Below are positions 45,723-55,568 of a stretch of DNA of 64,000 nucleotides, one piece after another (position 1 is the stretch's first letter; each line of letters begins with the position of its first letter). Source of the stretch: G965237725 sp965237725 (GTDB lineage: Bacteria; Pseudomonadota; Gammaproteobacteria; Arenicellales; Poriferihabitantaceae); NCBI GenBank assembly GCA_965237725.1, contig OZ250151.1, forward strand, positions 558,001 through 622,000. Reading direction: 5' to 3'. Position numbers and translations under genes: made by a program. The notes under the pieces were generated by a model. It searched no databases. It was not told the DNA's origin and saw only the letters and a list, made by a program, of their open reading frames with translations.

Positions 45723-46778
45723 ATGAAGCCATATAAACTACTTAGTATCGAATTTTCGTCGCTCAACACTTTTTCAAGTTGTGTTTTGTTTCTCGGGTTA
45801 TTGAATTTAACCCCAGCTCTGGCACAAACCAGTGTTGAGGCAGAGCCCGTTGAACAACTGGCAATTTCTGCAACCCGTTCCGTGCCGGCTAATGTAATCA
45901 GCTTACGCCAGGCTACTATTGCATCACAATTAAATGCGATGGTTATGGAATTGCCCCTTCTGGTTGGCGACAAGCTGGAAGAAAATCAGCCCATAGCCAA
46001 TCTGGATTGTGCAGATAACCAATTGAATCTGGCTCAATCCAGGGCGCAGCTTATCGGATTGAATGCCAACCAGGATTTAGCCAAAAAACAGCTAGACCGA
46101 CTCAGTCGGCTGCAGCAATCACATAACACATCCGAAGAGCTAATTAACCAGAAACAGTCGGAGGTGGAAGTGATAAGCGCACGGATTAATGAGCAATTAA
46201 TCGAGATCGACAAGAACCAGCGGCAAGTAGACAAATGCCAGATCATTGCGCCATTTGCCGGAGTGGTATCCCAGGTTCATAGCGAAACGGGTAACTATGT
46301 CAGTCCGGGAAACCCCATTGTTACCCTGGTTGACATCGATAATATTGAACTCAGCGTTCAAATCAGCTTGGCCGATCTTTCCCAGATAAACCAGTCCCTA
46401 GATATCGGATACGAATTTAACGGCGAGACCTATTCAGTTTCATTGCGCACTGTATTAAGGGTTATTGATTTCACAACCCAGACCCGTCATATGCGATTCA
46501 CCTTCACCGATGCATTGCCTTTAGTCGGATCCAGTGGGCGGCTTCAATGGTCTCGCCCGGGATTAATTATGCCGGCGTCTTTGATGGTAAAGAGAAACAA
46601 TCAGCATGGCGTTTTTGTTGTGGAAAACTCGAATGGCGGCCCAGCACTGGCCAGGTTCGTCGCTGTAGATGGCGCCAAACAAGGTCAGTCTGCTAGAGTG
46701 GATCTGGAACCTGGAAAATTGGTTATTACCGACGGTCGATTCGGATTGTCCGATGGCGATGAAATCCAGGTTGAATAG
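45723..46778 (+). CDS. RND efflux periplasmic adaptor (membrane fusion protein)
   Basis: 351 residues. A hydrophobic segment at about 15-30 followed by TPALAQTSVEA suggests a cleaved signal peptide; there is no lipobox. The order is that of an HlyD/AcrA-type adaptor: a first half-lipoyl segment (LPLLVGDKLEENQPIANLD) near 80-100, a coiled-coil hairpin of about 75 residues, the second half (IIAPFAGVVSQVHSETGNYVSPG) near 180, then beta-barrel and membrane-proximal domains. It links the RND permease just downstream (18 bp) to an outer-membrane channel not encoded here. Sequence alone does not tell drugs from metals. Confidence 0.87.
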   Translation: MKPYKLLSIEFSSLNTFSSCVLFLGLLNLTPALAQTSVEAEPVEQLAISATRSVPANVISLRQATIASQLNAMVMELPLLVGDKLEENQPIANLDCADNQLNLAQSRAQLIGLNANQDLAKKQLDRLSRLQQSHNTSEELINQKQSEVEVISARINEQLIEIDKNQRQVDKCQIIAPFAGVVSQVHSETGNYVSPGNPIVTLVDIDNIELSVQISLADLSQINQSLDIGYEFNGETYSVSLRTVLRVIDFTTQTRHMRFTFTDALPLVGSSGRLQWSRPGLIMPASLMVKRNNQHGVFVVENSNGGPALARFVAVDGAKQGQSARVDLEPGKLVITDGRFGLSDGDEIQVE

Positions 46779-46796
46779 AAATCGGGTCTAGATCTG

Positions 46797-49700
46797 ATGT
46801 TTGAACGCATCCTGCAAAACCATGTACTTGCCAATTTATTTTTTATATTGGTAATGGTCATGGGTGTGAGCTCCTATATCCTCATGCCCCGAGAGCAGGA
46901 TCCAAGCATCAACTTTAACTGGATTGATATCACTACGGTTTTTCCTGGCGCATCTACGCCAGATGTTGAGGAACAGGTTACCAATGTGCTCGAAGACGCT
47001 ATTCGGAAAGTCCCCGATATAAAATTTGTCTCAAGCAACAGCCGGGAAGGCATATCGTCAATCCTGATACGATTCGAAGAAATAGAAGCCGATGTCTTTC
47101 AAAAACGGCTGACCGATTTGCGTCGTGAATTAGAAGGCGTTGAAGATGAATTACCCGAAGCCGTTCTTGATCCATTTATTTTTGAAGTAACTACGGACAA
47201 CGCATTTCCAACCGCCACTGTTGTTATTAGTGGATTGGCCGACGATGAAAACCTACGTCGACAATCTGCATTAATTATGCAGGACATCGAGCAATTAAAA
47301 GGCGTCGGGCGAATACTTGAAAATGGTCTGTCCGACCCAGAGATTCATATTGTTTTTAATCCAAATCGCCTTGAGCAATATGGCATTAGCCCGATTGAAT
47401 TGGCGGAGACGGTTCAACTTTACTATCGTGATTTGTCTGCGGGTACTATTGATGTATCCAAAAATAATTGGGCGGTGAAGATATCAGGCAGTCGTTACGA
47501 CCTGGAATTCCTTGGCAACCTGCCAGTAATCACTGCTCAAGGCGAGATTAAGCTAAAGCAGGTAGCAGAAATTATCCAGTCCAAGGAACCTGCCAGACAA
47601 CTTGTCCGGTTTAATCAAAAGCCCGCAGTTCTACTGGCCATCACCAAACAGGAAAAACAAAACATATTGCAGCTGGTGGAGCGAATCTCTGATTTTATTG
47701 ATCAAAGAAAACCGATTTATGACGCTGCTGGCATAACCGTGACATTGGTGGACGACCAGACTCAGATTACCCGAGATGCGTTGAGAGTCATGCAAACCAA
47801 TGCTTTGCTCGGACTAGCCATGGTTATCCTGGTGACCTGGACTTTTCTCGGCACCCGGATTGCATTGTTAACCGGAATCGCGATTCCACTAATTCTTTCC
47901 GGCACATTCTGGTTTCTAAGTAGCGTTAATCAAACTTTAAACGTCACAGTCCTACTTGGAGTTGTGATCAGTCTGGGAATGCTGGTAGATGATGCTGTAG
48001 TGGTGGTGGAGGCGATTTATTACCGCCTGCAAAGAGGCGCAGACACCCTGAACGCTGCAATTGATGGGTTAATGGAAGTGATCACCCCGGTCACTACTGC
48101 AGTGCTGACCACCATGGCCGCGTTTCTGCCGCTAATGTTGTTGCCCGGCATACTGGGAAAATTTATGCTGGTCATTCCCATGGTTGTAACCGTTGCACTG
48201 GCAATTAGTCTGGTTGAAGCATACTGGTTGCTGCCGGCCCACGTCATCGCGCTCAATATTAATTTCAAAAAACCATCCACAATGCATGTCCTGCGCGAGC
48301 GCATGCAGCGCAAGGTGCGACTTTTTTACATACGTAATCTGGTCGGGGTGTTTCGACACCCCGTAATTTCCATTGCAACACTACTGGTTGTGTTCAGTGG
48401 CGCAGTCAGCATGGTGTATCTGGAAAAAATCAAACTTGACTTCTTTGCCAGCGATCCAATCCGACTATTCTACGTCAATGTGCAAATGCCCTCTGGCACT
48501 GAGTTGTCAGTCACCATGGACAAAGTACTGGAAATAGAATCCGTGGCGTTATCGCACATTAAGCCTGGAGAAACCCGATCAGTGGTTAGTTATGCCGGCC
48601 AACTCCTTACCCAAACTGAACCCTTCTTTGGTGACCAATATGGCCAAATCCTGGTCTCGCTAAAACCAAAAACAAGTGACACCCGATCCGTTGACGAAAT
48701 GATTGATTCGATGAGAGATGCGATAAGAAAAGTCCCGGGAACCAGCCAGGTTTCCTTTCTAAGGCTAGCTGGTGGTCCTCCGGTAACCAAAGCAATCAGT
48801 GTTAAAGTTCGAGGCAATGATCTGGGTGAGATAATAGCCGCGACGGCGGAACTCAAGCAATTCATGGAAGGCCGGGAGGAGTTCGTTGATATATCCGATG
48901 ACAATGTACCTGGGCAAAACACGTTGGATCTTAAAATAAATAGCGCCGCCGTCCAAAGAACAGGAGTCAACCCCAATACCATCGCCAGAACGCTGCGTTT
49001 GTTGGTTGACGGCGAAATCATCACCAATTTCAGATATCAGGGCGAAAAGATCGATGTAAGATTAAAATCATCCATTGAACTTGAGCAAATCGATCATCTG
49101 CTCGAATTTCGCATACCCGATAGCTCGGGATCATTGATCGCGTTAAATCAACTGCTGACGCCAACTTTCACAAGCAGCCCAAACACCATTCGTCATTACA
49201 ATTACCGCAGAAACATAACGCTCAAAGCGGATATTGACAAAGCGATTACCGACGAAATAAAAGCCAACGATCTGATCAAGCAGCACTGGAAAACCATTCA
49301 ACTCAAATACCCAGGCGTGGATCTGGATTTCAGTGGTTTACTGGATGATCTTAACGAAAGCATATACGCGATGGGGTTGCTGTTTCTAATGGGGTTAGGG
49401 CTGATTTACCTGATTCTCGGAACCCAGTTTCGCAGCTACTTCCAACCTTTCTTGATTATCATGACCGTACCTATGGCTGCTACTGGCGTGGTCTTTGGAT
49501 TGTTAGTATCTCAGTATCCACTGAGCTTATTTTCGCTTTATGGCATTGTTGCCCTGGCAGGCATAGCAGTAAATGCCGCCATCGTTTTAATCTCCACGGC
49601 AAACGCACGTCTTGAAAATGGTATGACAATAACTAACGCCATTGTGTTTGCATCTCGGCGACGAGTTATTCCAATATTGATCACATCATTGACAACTATT

Positions 49701-49898
49701 GCTGGACTATTTTCCCTGGCAACGGGATTAGGTGGCCACTCTTTGTTATGGGGACCTGTTGCCGCGTCTATGGTATGGGGACTTACTGTTTCAACTATTC
49801 TGACCCTATTTTACATTCCTTTGCTTTATCGATTGGGTATGCGGCCCTGGTCTTGTATGAAAATATTTTGGCCAAAAAGTGCTATCAACCAAACCTGA
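46797..49898 (+). CDS. RND-family efflux transporter permease
   Basis: 1033 residues, standard AcrB/HAE1 length. Twelve membrane segments in the 1+5+1+5 pattern flank two large periplasmic loops. The proton-relay Asp pair is in LGMLVDDAVVVVEA near residue 400, in the fourth membrane segment. The loop PREQDPSINFNWIDITTVFPG near residue 30 is typical of the branch with single-gene operons outside AcrB proper. It exports hydrophobic compounds using proton flow, together with the adaptor encoded 18 bp upstream. No regulator or outer-membrane factor adjoins it. The gene is convergent with the adhesin gene. Confidence 0.93.
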   Translation: MFERILQNHVLANLFFILVMVMGVSSYILMPREQDPSINFNWIDITTVFPGASTPDVEEQVTNVLEDAIRKVPDIKFVSSNSREGISSILIRFEEIEADVFQKRLTDLRRELEGVEDELPEAVLDPFIFEVTTDNAFPTATVVISGLADDENLRRQSALIMQDIEQLKGVGRILENGLSDPEIHIVFNPNRLEQYGISPIELAETVQLYYRDLSAGTIDVSKNNWAVKISGSRYDLEFLGNLPVITAQGEIKLKQVAEIIQSKEPARQLVRFNQKPAVLLAITKQEKQNILQLVERISDFIDQRKPIYDAAGITVTLVDDQTQITRDALRVMQTNALLGLAMVILVTWTFLGTRIALLTGIAIPLILSGTFWFLSSVNQTLNVTVLLGVVISLGMLVDDAVVVVEAIYYRLQRGADTLNAAIDGLMEVITPVTTAVLTTMAAFLPLMLLPGILGKFMLVIPMVVTVALAISLVEAYWLLPAHVIALNINFKKPSTMHVLRERMQRKVRLFYIRNLVGVFRHPVISIATLLVVFSGAVSMVYLEKIKLDFFASDPIRLFYVNVQMPSGTELSVTMDKVLEIESVALSHIKPGETRSVVSYAGQLLTQTEPFFGDQYGQILVSLKPKTSDTRSVDEMIDSMRDAIRKVPGTSQVSFLRLAGGPPVTKAISVKVRGNDLGEIIAATAELKQFMEGREEFVDISDDNVPGQNTLDLKINSAAVQRTGVNPNTIARTLRLLVDGEIITNFRYQGEKIDVRLKSSIELEQIDHLLEFRIPDSSGSLIALNQLLTPTFTSSPNTIRHYNYRRNITLKADIDKAITDEIKANDLIKQHWKTIQLKYPGVDLDFSGLLDDLNESIYAMGLLFLMGLGLIYLILGTQFRSYFQPFLIIMTVPMAATGVVFGLLVSQYPLSLFSLYGIVALAGIAVNAAIVLISTANARLENGMTITNAIVFASRRRVIPILITSLTTIAGLFSLATGLGGHSLLWGPVAASMVWGLTVSTILTLFYIPLLYRLGMRPWSCMKIFWPKSAINQT

Positions 49899-49937
49899 AT
49901 AGGCTCCATTTAGTCTTTAATTTATTAAGGTACAAAG

Positions 49938-49970
49938 AATATGGCAAACACATGGTTGCCATATTTATTT
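49938..49970. terminator. Probable bidirectional terminator between the RND and adhesin genes
   Basis: Hairpin AATATGGCAA (49938-49947), loop of 8, TTGCCATATT (49956-49965), a perfect 10 bp stem between convergent genes. A/T-rich bases flank both sides but no long T run, so strength is uncertain. Confidence 0.5.
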
Positions 49971-50005
49971 AACGCCGTTGTATGTTGGAGAATCGAACTG
50001 AGGAA

Positions 50006-53000
50006 CTAAAATTCCACGCCGACGCCAACACGTACTACTGACTCCTGACCATCCTCGGAAATTGATGCACCGCCATTGACAATCACTTTCCTGGAATTAT
50101 TACCCTGGTTTTTTGTTTTTACCCAATGCGCAATGCTCAGCGCAACTGCGGATTCAGAATTGTAATAGCCGAGCCCTAAATTCAAGGTCGTCTTACCCGG
50201 CTTAGATGGGGTTAAAACCATGGTAAGTGCAGCAGCACCCGCAATACCTCTTCGGGATTCGTCTCGCACGCTTTTCAACTGGCTATAATTAACGCCATCT
50301 GTGGGTTGAAAACCTGGCGCAACATTGACAAATCTTCTTTCGTTCTCGGGGGTACCTATAGACACGGTTCCTTCTTCCGTTGCAATGGACCCTTCACCAA
50401 TTGCAACCGCGCCTTTGGCGCCCGCAGTAACCGTGGCATTACGGCCGAGAGCTAGACTGTAATCGCTGATTGCAGATGATTTTTCACCAAAAGCCGCACT
50501 TCCGTTGCCGGAAGCCAGCGAACTATGACCTACCGCAGTGGCAGCTTCACCAGATGCCGTTGCATGGGAACCACCAGCAAATGAATAATATCCAGAGGCC
50601 AAAGACTGGGTACCAATTGCAGTTGAACCCCTTGCAATTGCCGCTGCCCGATCTCCAAATGCGCTAGATGAGGATGCACTTGCCAAGGAGCCATTTCCAA
50701 CCGCGGTGGAATTCGATCCCAGCGCACCCGCACCATTACCCACTGCAGTTGCATTTGTGCCTGCGGCGTTTGACCTATTACCAATAGCAACGGCATTACC
50801 GCCAGTTCCACTTGCCCGGTTACCAATGGCAACGATATTTGAACCACTTGCGGTTGCCCGAGTGCCAATTACCACATTATCATTTCCTCTCGCACTACTA
50901 TTATTACCACCGACAAAATTGCGGTTGCCGTTGGAAGTTAGATTATCGCCTACCAGAACGTTATCGGTGCCGCCGGACACGGTATTGTCATCACCGTTTA
51001 CATTGTTATCATTAGATGAAACGGTATTGCGATCACCGACAATCAGATTTCCCGTCCCCGTTATATCGGTATTTGCGTTACCAAATATACGGTTATTCGA
51101 TGCTGAAACTTCGTTATTTGAACCATAAATAGTGATGTCATCTCCATCACCAGGTGCGCCAGACCCATCTATAATATTGCTCCTGCCGTTGACAACGTTT
51201 CTGTCCGCCCGGCCCGAAAGAATATTACGATAGCCGTCGACCAGGTTGTCATCGGAATTAGTGACTTCGTTGTGGAAACCTGCCAGGGTATTGCCTTCAG
51301 TGGTTAAGCCATCATTTGCGAAGATCATATTACCCTCACCATCGATCCAGTTTTCCGTTGCGGTGCTGCCATTGGATGCAAAAATTGCGTTTTCGGTTCC
51401 ATCCATACTGTTGTTAATAACAGAAGCATCGTCGGCATCCGCGATATTGGATGTACCATTAATGATATTGTCTGCAACCAATGCCGTGCCGACGCTCGCC
51501 GTTGATCTAACTCGGTTTCCAGTACCACCAACAATGTTACGCAGGTTACGGGCATCCTGACCATTCTCGGCAAGACTTCTGACGATATTATCTATACCTT
51601 CAATACTATTATCATCTACACGGGCAAGCGAACCGCCGCCATTGGCCACCGTTCTAACGATGTTATCATTGCCATTTACATTATTCCGTCTACCCCGCGC
51701 ATCACCACCACCAGTCGATCGGGAAACAACCGCATTCTCATTTCCAGATAACTCGTTAGCGTTTGAGCGGGCGACAGAACCATCTCCAACTGCATTTGAG
51801 CGAATTAGATTCAACGTACCATCAGAAACATTGTTATTGGTTTCTGACGAAGCGCCGTCTTCAGCATCAGACAATAATCGGTTCATACTGCCGTTCACGC
51901 TGTTGTCATTCAACTGCGCTGAGGCCGCCAAGCCACCTTCTCCCGTAGTGGCTCGCGCACGGGCAAAGTTCGCATCACCATCAATCCAGTTGTCATTTAA
52001 CCTCGATGTGGAACTATCACCATTGGTATCCCGTCCAATGGCAATTGACCTAAGCAAGGTATTGTTTCCATTGACATCATTTCGATTTGCCCTGGCGTCA
52101 GTGCCCCGCCCCAGGCCTCGAACCACAATATCATTGTTGTCACCATCCAGATCATTATCATTCAGTCGGGCTATGGCGCCCCGCCCATCGGCAACAGAAC
52201 GTAAATCCGAGTCGCTACCGTTGATATCATTGTCATTAGCTTCTGCATCGCCTCCTCGACCGGTGACATTGCTCAGTCCTCTGGCAATGATACTGTTGCT
52301 GTCACCATCAACATTATTGTCATTTACCCGGGCCCTGCCATCGCGGGAGGTTGCGAATGCCCTTAAAAATGTATCGCTACCATTAATATCATTATCATTG
52401 GAGCGCGCATCACCGCCTTGAGTAGACCGAACAACAATATCGTTTTCGTTACCCGAAACCTCATTCAAATTTGCTCTCGCGATTGAACCAGCGCCCTGGC
52501 TATCAACACCCGATGCATTAGAACCAATAAAGATTTCCGCGCCATCAATCAAGTTGTCATTGGTTTCAGCTTCAGCACCATCTTCCGCCAAGGCCACAAA
52601 ATCATTATCGGTACCATCCGCTCGATTATCGTTTGCCCTGGCATCAGAACCATCGCTGTCCGCAATAACCGTCACATCATTGTTTTCTCCATCCAGCTCA
52701 TTGCGATTGGCTCTGGCAACATTGCTCCCTGACCCCGTGGCTGAAGCAATAATATCGCTATCTGTGCCATTCATATCATTATCGTTGGCCCGCGCATCAT
52801 CATTTCTTTCAGCGGTAACGGTAATATCATTATTGTCGCCATTAACGTTGTTGTCATTAATTCGTGCGATGGAGTTTCTATTATCTGCAGAGGCACTAAG
52901 ATCGCTGTCGCTGCCGTTAATATCATTATCATTGACTTTGGCATCACCACCGCGAGTAGCAATTGCCTCAATATCATTTTCCAGGCCACTGACCTCATTG

Positions 53001-54292
53001 CGGTTTGCTCTGGCAATGGACGGTTCACCATTATTACTATTGACGCCATCCGCGAAAGCACGAATGGTGTTGTCTATACCATCAACCAGGTTTTTATTGG
53101 TTCTGGATACGCCGTCGTTAAGTGCTGTGGAATCGATTATGTTGTCAATACCAGCGACGCGGTTATCGTTGGCTTTGGCATTGCCGCCTTGATCGGTAAA
53201 CGCAGTAAAGATGGTATCTCCACTATCATCGTCGATAATGGTAAGTCCGCCATCTTCAGTAAAATTCAATTCAATATCCCCTGCTTCAGCCAGAATATTG
53301 CCGTCCTCGTCGATGAGATCGCCATTGGTGTCCAGAATGACCACATCGCCATCAATATTGGTAACCACAAGCTGACCACTGCTATTGAGTTCAAAACCAA
53401 CCCGGTCTCCGGCATTGGCAGAAATTTCGTTACCAATACCTGAAATGTCATTGCGGTTCGCTCTGGCCCTGGCATCTTCACCATTAGCGAAACTGATTAC
53501 ATTATTTTCACTGCCATTAACAGTGTTGTCTTTGGTGCGTGCTCGACCATCAAATATACCCACGCTAAGGGTTTTGTTCAGGGCGCCGTCAACAGTATTA
53601 CGTTCCAATTCTGCATCGCCCCCTGCCACCGCGGCGGCAGCAGTCAGGTTTAGCGATCCATTGACAGAATTCAAGATCATATCTGCATCGCCATCGTCCA
53701 CCGCAATGGCTGTGGTAGCATTTAATGTGCCATTCACCGAGTTTCCAATGGCATTGGCTTCGCTATCGTCAACGGCAATAGCCCCTGTGAGGTTTAATGC
53801 GCCGTCCACAGAGTTTCCAATGGCATTGGCAACACTGTCGTCTACGGCCACACTACCGGTGACATTCAATGTGCCGTCAACGGAATTAAAAAATGTATTT
53901 GCAAAAGCATCATCAAATGCCGTTGCCCCGGTAACGTTTAATGTGCCATTAACAGAATTAAACAAGGTGTCAGCGTCTCCACCAAAACCCGCAATAGAGC
54001 CGGTAAAATTCAAATTTCCGCTTACGGAATTAAAAAAGGTATTGGCTTCATCTGCAGCAAATACATTAATAGATCCAGTAAAATTAAGATCACCGGAAAC
54101 AAGGTTAAAACCTTCGAGGGCGGGAAAGCCGCCGATTGTGCCGGTAAAATTTTGTGCTCCTGCTGGTATTGAAACTGAAAATAATGCAGCTATTAACCCA
54201 GGAAAACAAATTTTCAATCCCTGGCTTTTTTTATTTTTAGAGGGAAAGTGATTATTGATTAATGCTGATAAGTTTTTGGTTTTCGAAAACAT
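50006..54292 (-). CDS. Giant YadA-type trimeric autotransporter with novel-looking 24-31 residue Asn/Asp-rich repeats
   Basis: 1428 residues. Ribosome-binding site GAGGT precedes ATG 54290-54292. A long signal peptide (residues 1-46, ending PAGA) is followed by the following parts. Residues 65-282: nine repeats of 24-25 residues of the type VDGTLNVTGSVAVDDSVA. Residues 283-378: a non-repeat insertion with Asp/Gly-rich strands. Residues 379-943: 22 repeats of 23-31 residues, consensus [VI][ND]GxxNxIxxxA...DAxxNDN, alternating between two subtypes. Residues 944-1033: shorter units of 15-20. About 1077-1310: classical 14-residue YadA head repeats (AVGNGAGALGSNST). Residues 1311-1428: a short neck (TDGVNYSQLKSVRDESRR) and the YadA membrane anchor ending GVGVEF. 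The anchor trimerises as a 12-strand outer-membrane barrel and exports the rest. There is almost no coiled-coil stalk, which is unusual. Probable role: adhesion or aggregation. Confidence 0.92.
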   Translation of the reverse strand: MFSKTKNLSALINNHFPSKNKKSQGLKICFPGLIAALFSVSIPAGAQNFTGTIGGFPALEGFNLVSGDLNFTGSINVFAADEANTFFNSVSGNLNFTGSIAGFGGDADTLFNSVNGTLNVTGATAFDDAFANTFFNSVDGTLNVTGSVAVDDSVANAIGNSVDGALNLTGAIAVDDSEANAIGNSVNGTLNATTAIAVDDGDADMILNSVNGSLNLTAAAAVAGGDAELERNTVDGALNKTLSVGIFDGRARTKDNTVNGSENNVISFANGEDARARANRNDISGIGNEISANAGDRVGFELNSSGQLVVTNIDGDVVILDTNGDLIDEDGNILAEAGDIELNFTEDGGLTIIDDDSGDTIFTAFTDQGGNAKANDNRVAGIDNIIDSTALNDGVSRTNKNLVDGIDNTIRAFADGVNSNNGEPSIARANRNEVSGLENDIEAIATRGGDAKVNDNDINGSDSDLSASADNRNSIARINDNNVNGDNNDITVTAERNDDARANDNDMNGTDSDIIASATGSGSNVARANRNELDGENNDVTVIADSDGSDARANDNRADGTDNDFVALAEDGAEAETNDNLIDGAEIFIGSNASGVDSQGAGSIARANLNEVSGNENDIVVRSTQGGDARSNDNDINGSDTFLRAFATSRDGRARVNDNNVDGDSNSIIARGLSNVTGRGGDAEANDNDINGSDSDLRSVADGRGAIARLNDNDLDGDNNDIVVRGLGRGTDARANRNDVNGNNTLLRSIAIGRDTNGDSSTSRLNDNWIDGDANFARARATTGEGGLAASAQLNDNSVNGSMNRLLSDAEDGASSETNNNVSDGTLNLIRSNAVGDGSVARSNANELSGNENAVVSRSTGGGDARGRRNNVNGNDNIVRTVANGGGSLARVDDNSIEGIDNIVRSLAENGQDARNLRNIVGGTGNRVRSTASVGTALVADNIINGTSNIADADDASVINNSMDGTENAIFASNGSTATENWIDGEGNMIFANDGLTTEGNTLAGFHNEVTNSDDNLVDGYRNILSGRADRNVVNGRSNIIDGSGAPGDGDDITIYGSNNEVSASNNRIFGNANTDITGTGNLIVGDRNTVSSNDNNVNGDDNTVSGGTDNVLVGDNLTSNGNRNFVGGNNSSARGNDNVVIGTRATASGSNIVAIGNRASGTGGNAVAIGNRSNAAGTNATAVGNGAGALGSNSTAVGNGSLASASSSSAFGDRAAAIARGSTAIGTQSLASGYYSFAGGSHATASGEAATAVGHSSLASGNGSAAFGEKSSAISDYSLALGRNATVTAGAKGAVAIGEGSIATEEGTVSIGTPENERRFVNVAPGFQPTDGVNYSQLKSVRDESRRGIAGAAALTMVLTPSKPGKTTLNLGLGYYNSESAVALSIAHWVKTKNQGNNSRKVIVNGGASISEDGQESVVRVGVGVEF

Positions 54293-54556
54293 ATTTACCT
54301 CACATGGTAATAGCGAAAACCCCCTTATTGATTTTTATAGTTGTTACTTGTTACAAGCAGCACCCCACGCGCACACCTACAATAGTAAATATATATGCTG
54401 AAGATCAATAGACAAAATTTAATCGATAAACGGCGCAATTCAAGCGATCAGCGGAAGGATCTGGAATTTCTAATTGCCAATGCAAAAGTTTGGGCAATTT
54501 TCCACATTGATTGATATGATGCATTGACATTTAATCGTCTCTATCAAAATAAATAA
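54293..54556. other. Divergent intergenic region between the adhesin and TPR genes
   Basis: 264 bp, AT-rich, with no gene. It must carry both promoters. TTGTCT/TTGATC near 54415-54400 on the minus strand resemble -35 boxes, but no -10 has good spacing, so I make no promoter call. Confidence 0.4.
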
Positions 54557-55492
54557 ATGAGTAGTATGTTTACTCCAAAATCATCTCTGATTTACGCATT
54601 TCTTATTTTTGTGTTAACCATAACCCGTGTTCATTCAGATGTAGTTGATGACGTACAGGTCATGTTCGACCAGGGGCAATTTGAGGCAGCATTACCTTAT
54701 ATCGAAAAAGCGATAAAAGCAGACAAGAACAATGAAAAGCTACAGTTACAAAAAGGTTATGCGTTAATCCAGTTAGAAAGCTATGACGAAGGGATAAAGT
54801 GGTATAAAAAACTGATTCGCCGTTTTAAAGATAACCCCGAGCCGATGAACAATCTAGGTGTGATATATCGATTTCAGGGAAATTATGAAGAATCAATTAG
54901 AACTTTTAAATCGACAATAAAAAAGTTTCCAGCTTTTGAGGTTGCCCATGAGAATCTAGGAGATACGTATATACAACTCGCCGAAACGGCCTATCAACAG
55001 GGCGTCAATTCTTCTTCGAATAATTCAGTATTAAAAGCCAAACAAGAACTGAGTCAAAGTTTTAATATTGATGCCAACCAAATTTTAGCAAATGCAAATA
55101 GTAATGCCGCGATTGAACAATCCACACAAGCTGGCGAAGTAATCGCTTCTAATAACGAATTATTCGAAGCACTTCAATCCTGGGCTAATGGATGGTCCAG
55201 TAAAAATCCCGATCAGTATTTCGTCCACTATTCTCGAGATTTTACGCCAGTGGATTCAGGGGATATTGAATCCTGGATGGCCACTATGAATACCTTTATC
55301 AACGACTCCGAATACATCAACATCAAGCTGAGCAATTTAGATATTGATCTTGTATCACCCGATTTCGCTATCGCTATTTTTGATCAAAGCTTCGAATCCA
55401 ATCTAGTTTCTGATACCAGAAAAAAACAACTTAAATTTAGAAAGTATCCTGAAGGATGGTTGATTGTAGAGGAACTGACCTTAAGCAACTAA
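54557..55492 (+). CDS. Secreted TPR protein with C-terminal NTF2-like (Cds6-type) domain
   Basis: 311 residues. A signal peptide (LIYAFLIFVLTITRVHS) ends near residue 26. Residues about 27-160 hold three to four TPR units: QGQFEAALPYIEKAIKADKN, LESYDEGIKWYKKLIRRFKD, then FQGNYEESIRTFKSTIKKFP. A Ser/Asn-rich linker follows. Residues about 210-311 look like an NTF2-like fold (LQSWANGWSSKNPDQYFVHY), and the ending KYPEGWLIVEELTLS is typical of the domain that closes Cds6-like periplasmic proteins. It is exported and probably periplasmic. It diverges from the adhesin gene and precedes an ATP-grasp-like gene by 76 bp. Confidence 0.75.
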   Translation: MSSMFTPKSSLIYAFLIFVLTITRVHSDVVDDVQVMFDQGQFEAALPYIEKAIKADKNNEKLQLQKGYALIQLESYDEGIKWYKKLIRRFKDNPEPMNNLGVIYRFQGNYEESIRTFKSTIKKFPAFEVAHENLGDTYIQLAETAYQQGVNSSSNNSVLKAKQELSQSFNIDANQILANANSNAAIEQSTQAGEVIASNNELFEALQSWANGWSSKNPDQYFVHYSRDFTPVDSGDIESWMATMNTFINDSEYINIKLSNLDIDLVSPDFAIAIFDQSFESNLVSDTRKKQLKFRKYPEGWLIVEELTLSN

Positions 55493-55568
55493 AATAGATT
55501 CAGTTTATTCAAATTTTTAGTTTACAAATAAACGTACCCCTATCCAATAATATGCTCAGGAGTTTGGC

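Noticed and set aside
51642..54251. Long open frames on the plus strand (259, 212 and 288 codons) opposite the adhesin gene.
   Set aside because: They are antisense readings of the repeats; low-complexity Ser/Leu/Pro-rich products, no domains, no ribosome-binding sites, while the minus strand encodes a complete YadA-type protein.
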